Assembly (NCBI RefSeq): GCF_905171775.1
Contig: NC_053490.1
Span: forward strand, 459,258,643 to 459,322,642
Length of the DNA stretch: 64,000 bases
From: Rana temporaria
Lineage: Eukaryota > Chordata > Amphibia > Anura > Ranidae
Direction: 5' to 3'
Shown here: positions 32,159-42,818 of the stretch, one piece after another
How the letters are laid out: every line of letters begins with the position of its first letter
How positions within the stretch are numbered: the stretch's first letter is position 1
The notes under the pieces: generated by a model
The model's database searches: none
The model's input: the letters and a program-made list of their open reading frames with translations, nothing else
What the model was told of the DNA's origin: nothing
Position numbers and translations under genes: made by a program

Positions 32159-32772
32159 GGCCTCGTACACACGACCGTTTTCCTCGGCAAAATACATCAA
32201 GAAAATTGCTGGCAGAGCATTTTTGCAGAGAAAAACGGTCGTGTGTATGTTTTTCGTTGAGAAAACTGTCGTGGATCTCGACGAGAAAAAAAAAAGAACA
32301 TGCTCTCTTTTTTTCTTGTTGGCAGTCTCAATTTCCTTGTCGTGTTTCTCGTCGGGCTGGTTTACGACGAGAAACACGTTCGTGTGTATGCTTAGAAACC
32401 CGCGCATGCTCAGAATAAAGTATGAGACAGGAGCGCACCTTCAGTAAAAGTAGCGTTCGTAATGGAGATAGCACATTCATCACGCTGTAACAGACTGAAA
32501 AGCGTGAATCGTCCCTCACCAAACTTTTACTAACACGCGTTAACATGAGATTAGCAAAAGCAGCCCCAAGGGTGGCGCCAGTGGAATAGAACTTCCCCTT
32601 TATAGTGCCGTTGTATGTGTTGTACGTCACCGCGTTTGAGAACAACGAGATTTTGTCTTGACAGTGTGTACGCAAGGAAAGCTTGACAAGATTCTCGTCA
32701 AGCCTGACAAGAACCTCGTAAGGAAAACAACGTTTCTTTTACGACGAGATTCAAGGTCGTGTGTACGGGGCC
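32159..32772. mobile_element. MITE A, GGCCTCGTACACACG ends, TTA target
   Basis: TTA lies at 32156-32158 and 32773-32775. The left end GGCCTCGTACACACGACC and right end GTGTGTACGGGGCC are inverted. Interior stems are built on ACGACGAGAAAC-type words. It is a PIF/Harbinger-like MITE by TSD and resembles the TGCCGCGTACACACG family in its first 20 bases. Confidence 0.82.
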
Positions 32773-32775
32773 TTA

Positions 32776-33167
32776 GTCCGCGTACATACGGTCGGACAAA
32801 ACCGATGAGAATGAACCGAAGTTCAGTTTCATCGGTCCAAACCGACCGTGTGTATAGGCCATCGGTCTGTTTTCCTTCGGTCCAAAAAAAAACCGCTGCC
32901 CGATCGGACCAAACCGATGGTTAGTACAGAAAAGCATCGGTTCAAAACCCACGCATGCTCAGAATCAAGTCGACGCATGCTTGGAAGCATTGAACTTCGT
33001 TTTTTTCAGCACGTCGTGTGTTTTACGTCACCGCGTTCTGACCCGATCGGATTTTGAACTGATGGTGTGTAAACACATCAGACCATCAGGCCACTTCAGC
33101 GGTGAACCGATGAAAACGGTCCGTCGGACCATTCTCATCGGTTTTGTCAGACCGTGTGTACGGGGCC
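32776..33167. mobile_element. MITE B, abutting MITE A at a shared TTA
   Basis: TTA lies at 32773-32775 and 33168-33170. The left end GTCCGCGTACATACGGTCGG and right end CCGTGTGTACGGGGCC are inverted. The interior stems use AACCGATGAGAATG / CATTCTCATCGGTT. The left TTA is also the right TSD of MITE A. Confidence 0.82.
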
Positions 33168-33170
33168 TTA

Positions 33171-33782
33171 GACTTTACCATTGTTCACTGTTAAATTTCA
33201 GGTGACCTTGCTACGGTTTATGCTGATCTGGAAAGCAGATGTCATCTTATGCCTATTACTGGCTGAGGTTTGAGGCAAAGAACAGAGGCTCCATCCTATC
33301 GTATGGAGATAGTTGAAATTAAATCAGATTCAGTAACTAACAAAAGTTCTATTTAAAAATACACTGAATGATGTAATAAGGAACACATAAGTGATTGAAA
33401 TTGTGTTTATCTGCTTGTATACCAGCTTTAACTGTGAATAAGTGTGAATAAAGTCATGACACTTTTTATGACGAGATTCAATTAGCACTATAACAAGTCC
33501 AAAAATACTTTAAATGTGACTAACACTGTATAATAGAAATCACTGTTAGCTTTCTTCTATAATAATGTAAACCAGCAATGCATTATAAAGCACTCCTTGA
33601 AAAATCTCTTTTGCTTATCTCCCCCTGTTCTATAGCATATAAATAAACCAATAATGGAATAAATACAGAGGATGGCCATCACTGACCTCTTTGAAGATGC
33701 ATACGATAGAATAAGGGCCAATTTAGTACCACATTTGTAAAAAAAAAAAAAAAAATAACATAAAAAAAAAAAATGTTTTTAA
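33171..33782. other. Intervening AT-rich sequence, no gene seen
   Basis: No TIR, repeat period or coding motif was recognised. It contains an A-rich tract (33738-33775) just before the next TTAA insertion. Confidence 0.5.
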
Positions 33783-35169
33783 CCACTTCACCCCCCTAAC
33801 CGGTTCCCAACTGGCGCACAACGATGTACGTTGGCAGAATGGCACGGCTGAGCACATGGGCGTACAGGTACGTCACCTTTAATTTGCAAGCTGTGTGGGC
33901 GACCCTGCCGTGAGCTCTGTGACCGCGCCCGCAGGACCCGTGGACCCGATCGCCGCCGGTGTCCCGCGATCAGGTCACAGAGCTGAAGAACGGGGAGATG
34001 TTAGTGTAAACACAACGGGCTAGATTCAGGTACCTGTTACGGCGGCGTATCTCCATATACGCCGCCGTAATTTCAAATCTGCGTCGGCGTATCTTTACGC
34101 CGATTCTCCGAGGCAGATACGGCTAAAAAATAGGCTTCCTCCGCCGACGTAACTTGAATGCGGCGGCGTATAATTGTGTGCAATATTATGTTGGCCGCTA
34201 GGGGCGCTTCCGTTGTTTTCGGCGTAGAATATGCAAATTACCTAGTTACGTCGATTCACGAACGTACGTGCGCCCGGCGGTAGTTTTTTACATCGTTTTC
34301 GTAAGGCTTTTTCGGCGTAACGTTGCTCCTGCTATTAGGTAGTGCAGCCAATGTTAAGTATGGACGTCGTTCCCGCTTCAAAATTTGAATTTATTACGTC
34401 GTTTGCGTAAGTCGTTTGCGAATAAGGCTGGACGTAATTTATGTTCACGTCGAAAGCAATGACGATTTGCGTCGGAATTTCGAGCATGCGCACTGGGATT
34501 TTTTCACGAACGTAAAATACGCGGGGTCAACCGAATTTAAATAAAACACGCCCCCCTCAACATCATTTGAATGACGCGCGCTTACGCCGGCCCCATTTAC
34601 ACTACGCCGCCGTAAGTTAGGAGGCAAGTGCTTTGTGAATACAGCACTTGCCTCTCAAACTTACGGCAGCGCAGCGTAAATACGGTATGCTGCGCCACCG
34701 TAAGAAGGGGCGCAGCTACCTGAATCTAGCCCAACATCTCCCCGTTCTGCCTAGGTTCCCTGTCATCGGGAACAATGATCAGGAACAACATCGGGAACAA
34801 CGATCAGTGACGTGTCACAACAAGCCACGCCCCCTAACATTTACAAGCACTCCCTAGGACACACTTAACCCCTTCAGCGCCCCTACAGGTTAACCCCTTC
34901 ACTGCCAGTGTAATTTTTACAGTAATTAGTGCATTTTTATAGCACTGATCGCTGTAAAAATGACAATGGTCCAAAATGGTGTCAAAAGTGTCCGATATGT
35001 CTGCCATAATGTCGCAGTCACGATAAAAGTTGCTGATCGACGCCATTACTAGTAAAAAAAAAAATTATTAAGAAAAATGCCATAAAACTATCCCCTATTT
35101 TGTAGATGCTATAACTGTTGCGCAAACCAATCAATAAACGCTTATTGCGTTTTTTTTTTAACAAAAATT
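33783..35169. mobile_element. TTAA-type MITE (CCACTTG family), right end lost, hosting another MITE
   Basis: TTAA lies at 33779-33782 followed by CCACTTCACCCC. Interior blocks from GGTTAACCCCTTCACTGCC through CGCAAACCAATCAATAAACG are present, and the element stops abruptly after ACAAAAATTG near 35169 without its right third. A GGGCTAGATTC-type MITE sits inside at 34017-34732. Confidence 0.8.
34017..34732. mobile_element. GGGC(C/T)AGATTC-family MITE nested in a TTAA MITE
   Basis: AAC lies at 34014-34016 and 34733-34735. TIRs are GGGCTAGATTCAGGTACCTG and its inverted partner. The subterminal hairpin GGCGGCGTATCTCC...TACGCCGCC at the left is typical of the family, and the right end has a stem on TTACGGCAGCGCAGCGTAAA. 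It has no coding region. Confidence 0.83.
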
Positions 35170-35783
35170 GTTGGAGGGCCAGAGTCGCTCACCCCTGGTT
35201 TGTGGGGGGATTCTGGGAGACTGCCCTATACCCCTCCTCCACCCCAGCATGAAGCAGGTAATTGACAGCCTCAGCCATGAATTTTTCATTATGAGACTGT
35301 GTAGAGGGGGTATGTCCATTCGCTACATTTAGGTCTCAGATTACACTCAGTTCCTTGCTCTGTGCTGTGCAGTGTGTGACATTGGCTCCCCACCCCTTGC
35401 CTTCTGGAGCTCAGAAATGCTGTGAAAACTGTGCACTTTGAGCGACTGCAAAGAAGAAAAGCTGCATATAAACAGGTGCAACTTATGTAGGAAGATTTAT
35501 TTGTTTCATCTATGTGTATCACACAAGGCCAGTCACTTCAGGAAATATATGGTAGATTTTACAACCACTTTAAATATATATCTAGAAATATTCAGCTCAA
35601 TAAACATGTTAAGCATGTAGTGATTGTCTATGAAATCATACTCTAATTTTAACATAAAGCGGGGTTTTTAGTCTTAATTGGATCAAAATATTAGGAGGGA
35701 TAAATTTGCTAAAGTATTAATCATTCTTGAAACAAATGATGCTCAGTTTCCCTTTAAGTACTCACAAAATACCTGAAGACCTA
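35170..35783. other. Intervening sequence, no gene seen
   Basis: The sequence after the broken MITE includes an ACAACCACTTTAAATATAT stretch (35558 on) that looks like an old repeat edge. No coding region is supportable. Confidence 0.45.
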
Positions 35784-36040
35784 GGGCCAGATTCTCAAAA
35801 GAGATACGACGGCGTATCTCCAGATACGCCGTCGTATCTCTGAGTTGCGCCGTCGTATCTATGCGCCGGATTCTTAAAATCAGTTACGCATAGATTTCCC
35901 TTAGATCCAACAGGCGTAAGTCTCTTACGCCGTCGGATCGTAACTGCATATTTACGCTGGCCGCTAGGGGCTGGTACGCTAGGGGCGGCGTACCAATGTT
36001 AAGTATGGCCGTCGTTCCCGCGACAAAATTTTACGTTGTT
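35784..36040. mobile_element. Truncated GGGCCAGATTC-family MITE
   Basis: It starts GGGCCAGATTCTCAAAAG and carries the subterminal hairpin with arms GATACGACGGCGTATCT and AGATACGCCGTCGTATC (35804-35839). It then runs to the AAGTATGGCCGTCGTTCCCG block and stops; the right half is lost. Confidence 0.8.
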
Positions 36041-36129
36041 TGTGCCGGCCAAGCGGCCGGCGCACGTGCATGTCCCCCACACATGCTTTCACTAGGAAGC
36101 TCAGCGTGCTGCTGTTTTTCCTCCCCTAA

Positions 36130-36462
36130 GGCCCCTTTCACACAGGGCAGATCAGTATATATCCGCCCCGTGAACCTCCGCTTTCTCAGCGGGGATCGCT
36201 CCGTTGATTCCCGCTGAGCCGGCGGATGACAGGGCGGTCTGAACACGGACCGTCTGTCCGTGTTCACCCGATCCGATCCGCCATACGGATGGAAAAGTAG
36301 ATTTTTCCTCCGTCACACTTTGGCGGATCGGAGCGGGTCGGATGTCAGTGGGCATGTCACTGCTGACATCCGCGGCTCCATAGAGGAGCACGGAGCGCCC
36401 GTTCAGGTCCGCCTAAAAAACTGGCAGGCGGACCTGAACGGGCCGCCCGTGTGAAAGAGCCC
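36130..36462. mobile_element. MITE C, GGCCCCTTTCACAC ends
   Basis: The left end GGCCCCTTTCACACAGGG and right end GTGTGAAAGAGCCC are inverted. The flanks are TAA (left) and TTA (right), so the TSD is either TA with one more base in the TIR, or diverged. Interior stems include GAACACGGACCGTCTGTCCG and GCGGACCTGAACGGGC. Confidence 0.78.
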
Positions 36463-36465
36463 TTA

Positions 36466-36956
36466 GGCCCCGTACACACCATAGAATCTATCCGCAGATA
36501 AATCCCATCGAATGGGTTTCAGCGGATAGATTCTATGGTGTGTACACTCCGGCGGATATTTATCCGCGGATAAATCTCCCCTGGGATGGATTTCCAGCAG
36601 ATGAATATTTGCTGACATGCTCAACAAATCCATCTGCTGGAATCCATTCCAACGGATGGATCCGCTCGTCTGTACAGACTCACCGGATCCATCCGTCCAA
36701 AGGGATTCCCCGCACGCGTCGTAATGATTTGACGCATGCGTGGAATTCCTTATATGACAGCGTCGCGCCCGTCGCCGCGTCATAATCGCGGCGACGGCGC
36801 AACACGTCATCGCCAGAGGATTTCGGCGCGGATTTCAATGCGATGGTGTGTACACGCCATCGCATAGAAATCTGCTGAAATCCTCGAGAGGATTTATCCG
36901 CGGATACGGTCCGCTGGACCGTATCCGCGGATAAATCCTCTCGTGTGTATGGGGCC
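36466..36956. mobile_element. MITE D, abutting MITE C, TTA target
   Basis: TTA lies at 36463-36465 and 36957-36959. The left end GGCCCCGTACACACCATAG and right end TGTGTATGGGGCC are inverted. Interior foldbacks are made of TATCCGCGGATA-type words, giving several nested stems (36490-36570, 36885-36940). Confidence 0.82.
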
Positions 36957-36959
36957 TTA

Positions 36960-38396
36960 CTCTTATGTACCTGAGAACAGAGGGAAAGTGATCACTTTTT
37001 AAAAAAAGGGGATTTTTTTTATTTGTTTAACCTTTAACTTTCATCTTAAACTGAATGGGTTGATTTATGAGGTGAGGGCTTACAATCACTTTAAAGTGAA
37101 AGTGAACTTGACTTAAAGTGATACTAAAGTCTTGTTATACTTACCAGCCCATGTGTAGTGGATTTGCACAAAGCAGTCCAGCTTCTCCTCTTCTCGAGTT
37201 CCCTCTTCAGCGGTCCTGGCCCCTCCCTTCTGTTGAGTGCCCCCACAACAAGCAGCTTGCTATGGGGGCTCCCAAGCCGAGACACAGCTCCCTGTCTCCG
37301 CAGCCCAGCCCTGTCCCCTTTCTCTCCTCATTGGCTGACTGACTTTGATTGACAGAAGCGGGAGCCAATGGCGCAGCACTGCTGTCTCAGCCAATGAGGA
37401 GGGGAGTCCCAGGCAGCTGAGACACCTGAGGCCTGAGGCAGCTCACTCCACCTATGACAGGAGCCGGTGCTCTGCTCCGCAGCCAATTGCTTTCTCTACC
37501 GCCGGCTTCATTCACAACACTGATGCTCTGGGATGACGGCTCGGCGATCTGGGCTTGCCAACCAGCCATCCCAGAGCAGGAGGTTGTGCGCCACATCAGA
37601 GGGCTCCGCAGGCCACATGTGGCCCCGAGGCCACTGGTTGGACACCCCTGGATTAAACCCACGACTGTATTTTTACTACTACTTTTCCTTTATATTGTTT
37701 TTTGGAATTTACAAATGCAGCAATTTAGAAATTCGGTAAACTTTTTTAAAGATAAGTAGTGCATTTTATATACAACTATATAGATCAGACGAAAATGAGG
37801 AACAAATGAGGAGAAAAGAGGGACATTGTTCCAATTCAGGGACAGTCCCTCGAAATCAGGGACAGTTGGGAGCAATGCGGTCGCGTTCGCCACAGTGTCA
37901 GAGAGAGAGATTGGGCTGTCATATCTGTGTGGAGGAATCCAGTGAGCTGGAGGAAAGGGTCATCAGGACACAGACAGACTATGTCCTGATCCATGCAACA
38001 GACCCACAGGGATATGCACTCTGGGATCTGCTCAGGGATTGCATGCAGGTCCCTGCAGCCACACGCCTGTCATTGATTTGAACAGACTGCCTGCATTGGT
38101 CCACATGGAACACCTATGCATTCCCCGAGGGTGAAGATGGCCCTTTGCATGGGTGTATGGATAGATACGCCCCTGTTAATGAGGTCTAGAGCTGGCCATA
38201 GACAGGTTTTCTTTCATTCATTCGGCCATTGGGCTGGACAAAAAGCAAAAAAACTAAGTTCCTCTATCCACACAAATGAGAATGGAGGAATTTCCAACCC
38301 CCGCCTTCCCACCGCTGGGATATTGTATAATGACAGTAGGACCCACCGCTGTCACAATACACTGAACAGCGGCTGCAGCTCATGCTGAACCAAAGC
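36960..38396. other. Intervening sequence with repeat fragments, no gene seen
   Basis: It contains a CCAATGAGGAGGGGAGTCCC-type stretch (37390), then a hAT right-end fragment at about 37590-37643 ending GGTTGGACACCCCTG without a left end. The minus-strand copy of the GTCCCTGATTT repeat is at 37725-37876. The remainder (37880-38396) shows no recognisable feature. Confidence 0.5.
37725..37876. repeat. Inverted copy of the GTCCCTGATTT dispersed repeat
   Basis: The complement of 30705-30870 is readable here, with CAGGGACAGTTGGGAGCA at the edge, AGAGGGACATTG and GACGAAAATGAGG. The order is reversed, so the two copies lie in opposite orientation. Confidence 0.7.
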
Positions 38397-38404
38397 TTTC
38401 CAAC

Positions 38405-39942
38405 CAGTGGCGTCACTAGGGTTGGTGTCACCCGGTGCGGTAAAACATGGTGTCACCCCCCCTCTATCTAGGCTGCCCAGCACCAAGCAGGCAGCCACGG
38501 GCACGGGGCGCACCCCAAACCAGCCCCTGTAAATGATAGTATAGGGCAGTATAGTGGCAGGTTAGGGTAGTATAGAGTGGTATAGTGGCAGGTTGGTGTA
38601 GTGGGGTGGTATAGGACAGGTTAAGGTGGTATAGGGCATGTTGGGGTGATATAGGGTAGTTTGGGGTGGTATAGGGCAAGTTAGGGTTGCATGGGGCAGG
38701 TTGGGGTGGTATAGGGCAAGTTAGGGTGGCACAGGGCAGGTTGAGGTGGTATAGTGCAAGTTAGGGTGGCATAGGGCAAGTTAGGATGGCATGGGAAAGG
38801 TTGGGGTGGTACAGGGCAAGTTAGGGTGGCATTGGGCAGGTTGGGGTGGTATAGGGCATGTTATGGTGGCATAGGGCAGATTGGGGTGGTACAGGGCAAG
38901 TTAGGGTGGCAAAGGGCAAGTTGGGGTGGCATGGGAAAGTTTTGGGTGGTACAGGGCAGGCTGGGGTGGTACAGGGCAGGCTGTGGTGGCACAGGGCAGG
39001 CTGGGTGGTACAGGGCAGGCTGGGGTGGTGCAGGGCAGACTGGGGTGGTACAGGGCTGTTTGGGGGGGTACAGTGCAGGCTGGGGTGGTATAGGGCTGTT
39101 TGGGGTGGTACAGGGCAGGCCGGGGTGGAACAGGGCAGGCTGGGTGATACAGGGCAGGCTGGGGTGGTACAGAGCAGGCTGGGGTGGTACAGGGCAGGCT
39201 GGGATTGCACAGGGCAGGCTGGGGTGCTACAGGGTAGGCTGGAGTGGTACAGGGCAGGCTGGCATTGCACAAGGCAGGCTGGGTGGTACAGGGTAGGCTG
39301 GCATTGCACAAGGCAGGCTGGGTGGTACAGGGTAGGCTGGGGTGGTACAGGGCAGGCTGGGTGGCACAGGGCAGGCTGGGATTGTATAGGGCAGGCTGGG
39401 TGGTACAGGGTAGGCTGGCATTGCACAGGGCAGGCTGGGTGGTACAAGGTAGGTTGGGGTGGTACAGGGCAGGCTGGGTGGTACAAGGTAGGCTGTGGTG
39501 GCACAGTGCATCTTGGAACTCTATGTAGTGACACTGCAGAGTAACTTACTTACATAGCATGAATACAGATGAAGACCCAGGCTGTGTTCTCACCTCTAGC
39601 TGCTTGAGCTGCAGCATCATCGATGGTGAAGGAGTCTGTGGGAGGAGAAGAGGAGGCAGCCACACCCACAGCTCCGCCCACCAACTCCGGCTCACACGGG
39701 GATAGCCTGGCTGAGGAATGTTACAGGCAGCCTCCCCGCACGGCTAGATGCCCTGCTCGCACCGCTCCAATTAATACAGTACGGTGTTTAGCGGCGCGGC
39801 GGCCCTGGTGTCACCCCTCTGGCGGGTGTCACCTGCTGGGCATGTCAGCTAAAAAAAAAAAAAAACGGGATGGTGTCACCCCTCTAGCGGGTGTCACCTG
39901 GGTGCGGACCGCACCCCCCGCACCCCCCTAGCAACGCCTCTG
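38405..39942. mobile_element. hAT element with G-rich minisatellite
   Basis: The perfect TSD TTTCCAAC lies at 38397-38404 and 39943-39950. The left TIR CAGTGGCGTCACTAGGG pairs with the right end CCTAGCAACGCCTCTG at about 13 of 16 positions. Both ends carry GGTGTCACC words, and the right subterminal region has a duplicated GGTGTCACCCCTCT(G/A)GCGG block (39808, 39873). The body is mostly the array at 38540-39530. No transposase. Confidence 0.9.
38540..39530. repeat. Minisatellite, GGTACAGGGCAGGCTGGGGT-type
   Basis: Over forty units of about 19-21 bases read GGT(A/G)(T/C)A(C/T)AGGGCAGG(C/T)TGGGGT. The left part uses ATAGGGCAAGTTAGGGTGGC variants; the right part is more homogeneous. Strand asymmetry is strong (G-rich on plus). 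Unit lengths of 18-21 bases keep long frames open on both strands, so these ORFs are not evidence of coding. Confidence 0.93.
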
Positions 39943-39950
39943 TTTCCAAC

Positions 39951-40987
39951 ATGTTCCTGGAAGATCAACTTATGTTGAGCAGGGACGGTCACACACTGAT
40001 TGAAATTCAGTGGATCCTTGCTGAGCTGGCTGATTTTTGATCATTCTATAGCCAACTTAAAGCATAAGTTTACCCATTTTTAGGGTGTTGCATGTAACAT
40101 ATTCCTACTCCTCCAGCCTCTCACCAATCTCTCCCCTCATTGTGATAGCGGGCTGGGGATCTTCTCCCCGCATCCACTGTCAAAATTTGAAAAAATGCGG
40201 CCGTTCAGGGCTCCACACACAGGGCCACATCAATTAATTACAGAGATCTGTGAATGAATGAACTACAAGTCTGGACAGCCTATGTGGCTTTGTAGTTCTC
40301 AGTGAACTGCCAGGGAACTGGTGAGTGCTCTAGGTAGCTCATTTGATTCTTCCTGTCATTCAGTAACTTCATCCTTTAATTGCGGCTCAGGTGTGTCTTT
40401 TGCTCCGTTCCAGGTCCAAATTCAGCCAAACATTTGGGCTGAAATCGGACCTGAATGGTGAACGGGGACGCACCGGACCCCTGCTGTGAGCCACATGCGA
40501 AGATAGTGTGAACCCAGCCTTAACGAAGCCTTCTGCTAAATGACAGGGTATAGGATTGGAAATAAATTAGATACAGGGAAGAAATGTTACCGACTGATCT
40601 TTCTTGTACACTGACAAAACAGAACAATCTTTCATCACTCAACAAATTCCATCATTGAAATATTTTCCAGTTTGTTGTGTGTGGTGCAGTGCTAGGGGTG
40701 AATCACCGGCTGCCGGCAGGCTGGAGTACATGACCAGATGGAAAATCATTAAGGATATTATAGATTACAGTACATGGAGCAAACAAACCCCTGCAGGTGT
40801 ATTAAAATATCATTTTCAACACTAGTAAGATTACTAGATGGTGACAATTATGGTTTAATACAAATTCAAAAGGCTATATAATACTGAAATGTTTTTGAAT
40901 ACTGACACAAGGGAAGGGAAGGAGCACAAGCATGGCACTTAATGCTGTTTTTGGTGAGTATATAAATAAAGTGGTTGTAAAGACTAA
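39951..40987. other. Intervening sequence, no gene seen
   Basis: Around 40385-40525 a stem pairs TTCAGGTCC-type words (CAGGTCCAAATTC with GATTTCAGCCC/GGACCTGAA) and ends GTGTGAACCCAGCCTTA, which looks like the right end of an old MITE whose left end I could not fix. The rest is unremarkable. Confidence 0.45.
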
Positions 40988-41667
40988 GGGCCAGATTCTC
41001 GTAGAATTGCGGCCGTGTAACGTAACCCGTTTACGTTACACCGCCGCAAGTTTTCAGTGTTAGTGCCCGATCCACAAAGCACTTACCTGTAAACTTGCGG
41101 CGGTGTATCGTAAACACGTCCGGCGCAAGCCGCCAAATTCAAATGGGGCGGGTACCATTTAAATTAGGCGCGTTCCCGCGCCGGGCGTACTGCGCATGCT
41201 CAGTTTTCGAAATTCCCGCCGTGCTTTGCGCAATGTGACGTCATTTTTTAGAACGGTGACGTGCGTAGTGTCCATTCGTATTGCCGGACGTCTTACGCCA
41301 GAAATAATTGAAATTCGACCCGGGAACGTCGGCCATACTTTAACATGGCTCGACTAAAGTTAAGCCATGTTAAAGCAGGTGTAAAATTGCGACGGGAAAA
41401 AATTACTAGCGACGACATAACGACGGGAAAAAACTTTGTGGATCGCCGTAAATCCTCATTTGCATACCCGACGCTGGAATACGACGCAAACTCCCCCCAG
41501 CGGCGGCCGAAGTATTGCATCCTAAAATGGTGTAAGTCAATTACACCTGTCGGATCTTAGGGCTATCTATGCGGAAATGATTCTATGAATCAGCCGCATA
41601 GATACGACAGGAGATGCGACGGTGTATCAGGAGATACGCCGTCGTATCTCCTCTGTGAATCTGGCCC
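40988..41667. mobile_element. GGGCCAGATTC-family MITE, complete
   Basis: TAA lies at 40985-40987 and 41668-41670. The ends GGGCCAGATTCTCGTAG and GTGAATCTGGCCC are inverted. One end has a stem on GCGGCCGTGTAACGTAA / TTACGTTACACCGCCGC (41010-41047). The other has GATACGACAGGAGATGCGAC / GGAGATACGCCGTCG-type pairing (41600-41650). The 71-residue ORF at 41345-41560 lies across inverted repeats and is not a gene. Confidence 0.87.
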
Positions 41668-41670
41668 TAA

Positions 41671-41935
41671 ATGCTTTTTTACCTTCATGCATTCTGTGTG
41701 CTACTCCCCCCCACAGTCCCTCCCTTATACTCCCTTGGCTGTCCCAGGCCTTTCTCCTCATTGGCTAAAACACAGCAGCAGGAGCCATTGGCTTCCATTA
41801 CTGTCAATAACAGCCAATGAGCCAATGGGGAAAGAGTGGGGGTGGGACTGAGTCACGGCTCTGCATGTCTTATGAATGCATAGAGCGTAGCTTTAGAGCA
41901 AGTATGCACCAGTGCCCCCATAGCATGCGTCTTGT
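41671..41935. other. Short intervening repeat-like sequence
   Basis: It contains CCTCATTGGCT and AGCCAATGAGCCAATGGGG words forming a weak foldback (41756-41830). No coding evidence. Confidence 0.45.
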
Positions 41936-42470
41936 CAATTGTTTGGTAACACAAATTGCTAATCAGCCAATCACATGGCAGCAACTTAATGAATTTTGGC
42001 ATCTAGACGTGGTGAAGACAACTTTCTGAAGTTCAAACGGAGCATCAGAATGGGAAAGAAAGGGGATTTAAGTGACTTTAAACGTGGCGTGGTTGTTGGT
42101 GCCAGACAAGCTGGTCTGAGTTTTTCACAAATTGCTTATCTACTGGGATCTCTAGGGTTTAAAGAGAAAATATTCAGTGAGTGGCAGTTGTCTGGATGAA
42201 AATGCCTTGTTGATGTCAGAGGTCATAGGAGAATGGACAGACTGGTTTGAGATGATAGAAAGGCAACAGTAACTCAAATAACCAGTTGTTACAACCAAGG
42301 TATGCAGAATACCATCTCTGAACGCACAACTTGAGGTCTGGCTAGTAGCTCAGGACTTGAAATGTTAAGCTCTGTTCTATGCCATGAAAAATTAAGGCAG
42401 TTCTGAATGCAAAAGGGGGTCCAATCTGGTACTAACAAGGTGTGTCTAATAAAGTTGTCGGTGTGTATAG
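41936..42470 (+). pseudogene. Tc1-like transposase remnant
   Basis: The segment keeps the N-terminal reading MGKKGDLSDFKRGVVVGARQ (42050-42110), which matches the first helix-turn-helix of frog and fish Tc1-like transposases. It continues with decayed codons corresponding to the QxxRY region (42200-42330). It then jumps to the 3' terminal part CAAAAGGGGGTCC and GTCTAATAAAGTTGTCGG. The catalytic DDE core is deleted. A TA-rich tract at its 3' end (42465-42483) is the target into which the Tigger element inserted. Confidence 0.8.
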
Positions 42471-42494
42471 ATATATATATATACAGTGATACCT

Positions 42495-42593
42495 CGGTTC
42501 ACGAACGCTTCTGTTCACGAACAACTCGGTTCACGAACAGAAAAGTTCATATAAATATGCTCCGGTTCACGAACTCCGCCTCGGTTCACGAAC
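42495..42593. promoter_or_regulatory. Five subterminal CGGTTCACGAAC repeats (left end)
   Basis: Copies lie at 42495-42506, 42511-42522 (one change), 42527-42538, 42563-42574 and 42582-42593. All are in the same orientation. On the right, CGGTTCGCGACC (45208-45219, 45224-45235) and CAGTTCACGAA (45241-45251) are also in the plus orientation, while the terminal copy after the MITE is inverted. Repeated subterminal words are typical transposase binding sites; that role is inferred. Confidence 0.75.
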
Positions 42594-42818
42594 AGGAGCC
42601 GCGGCCATTTTAATGCTATTTCCAGGCTGTCACATGGTCGTGACTTCCTGTAGGAAGATCGTGGAGAGAAGAAGACACACAGAAAGAAGTGTACTGCGAG
42701 TACTGTGCATACATTTCAAGGTATTTTTTGATTTTTGGTGTGCTTTTTAGCACATACAGTACTGTACTGTAATACAGTACTGTTCTTGCTGTATTGTACA
42801 GTTCACTGGACACCCAAT

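Noticed and set aside
32026..33205. Overlapping ORFs around MITE A and MITE B
   Set aside because: They fall within foldback stems, on both strands, without domain similarity.
38821..39544. Several ORFs of 94-237 residues on both strands
   Set aside because: Low-complexity translations of the G-rich minisatellite.
41345..41560. 71-residue ORF in the MITE at 40988-41667
   Set aside because: It spans the inverted-repeat interior of the MITE and shows no known motif.
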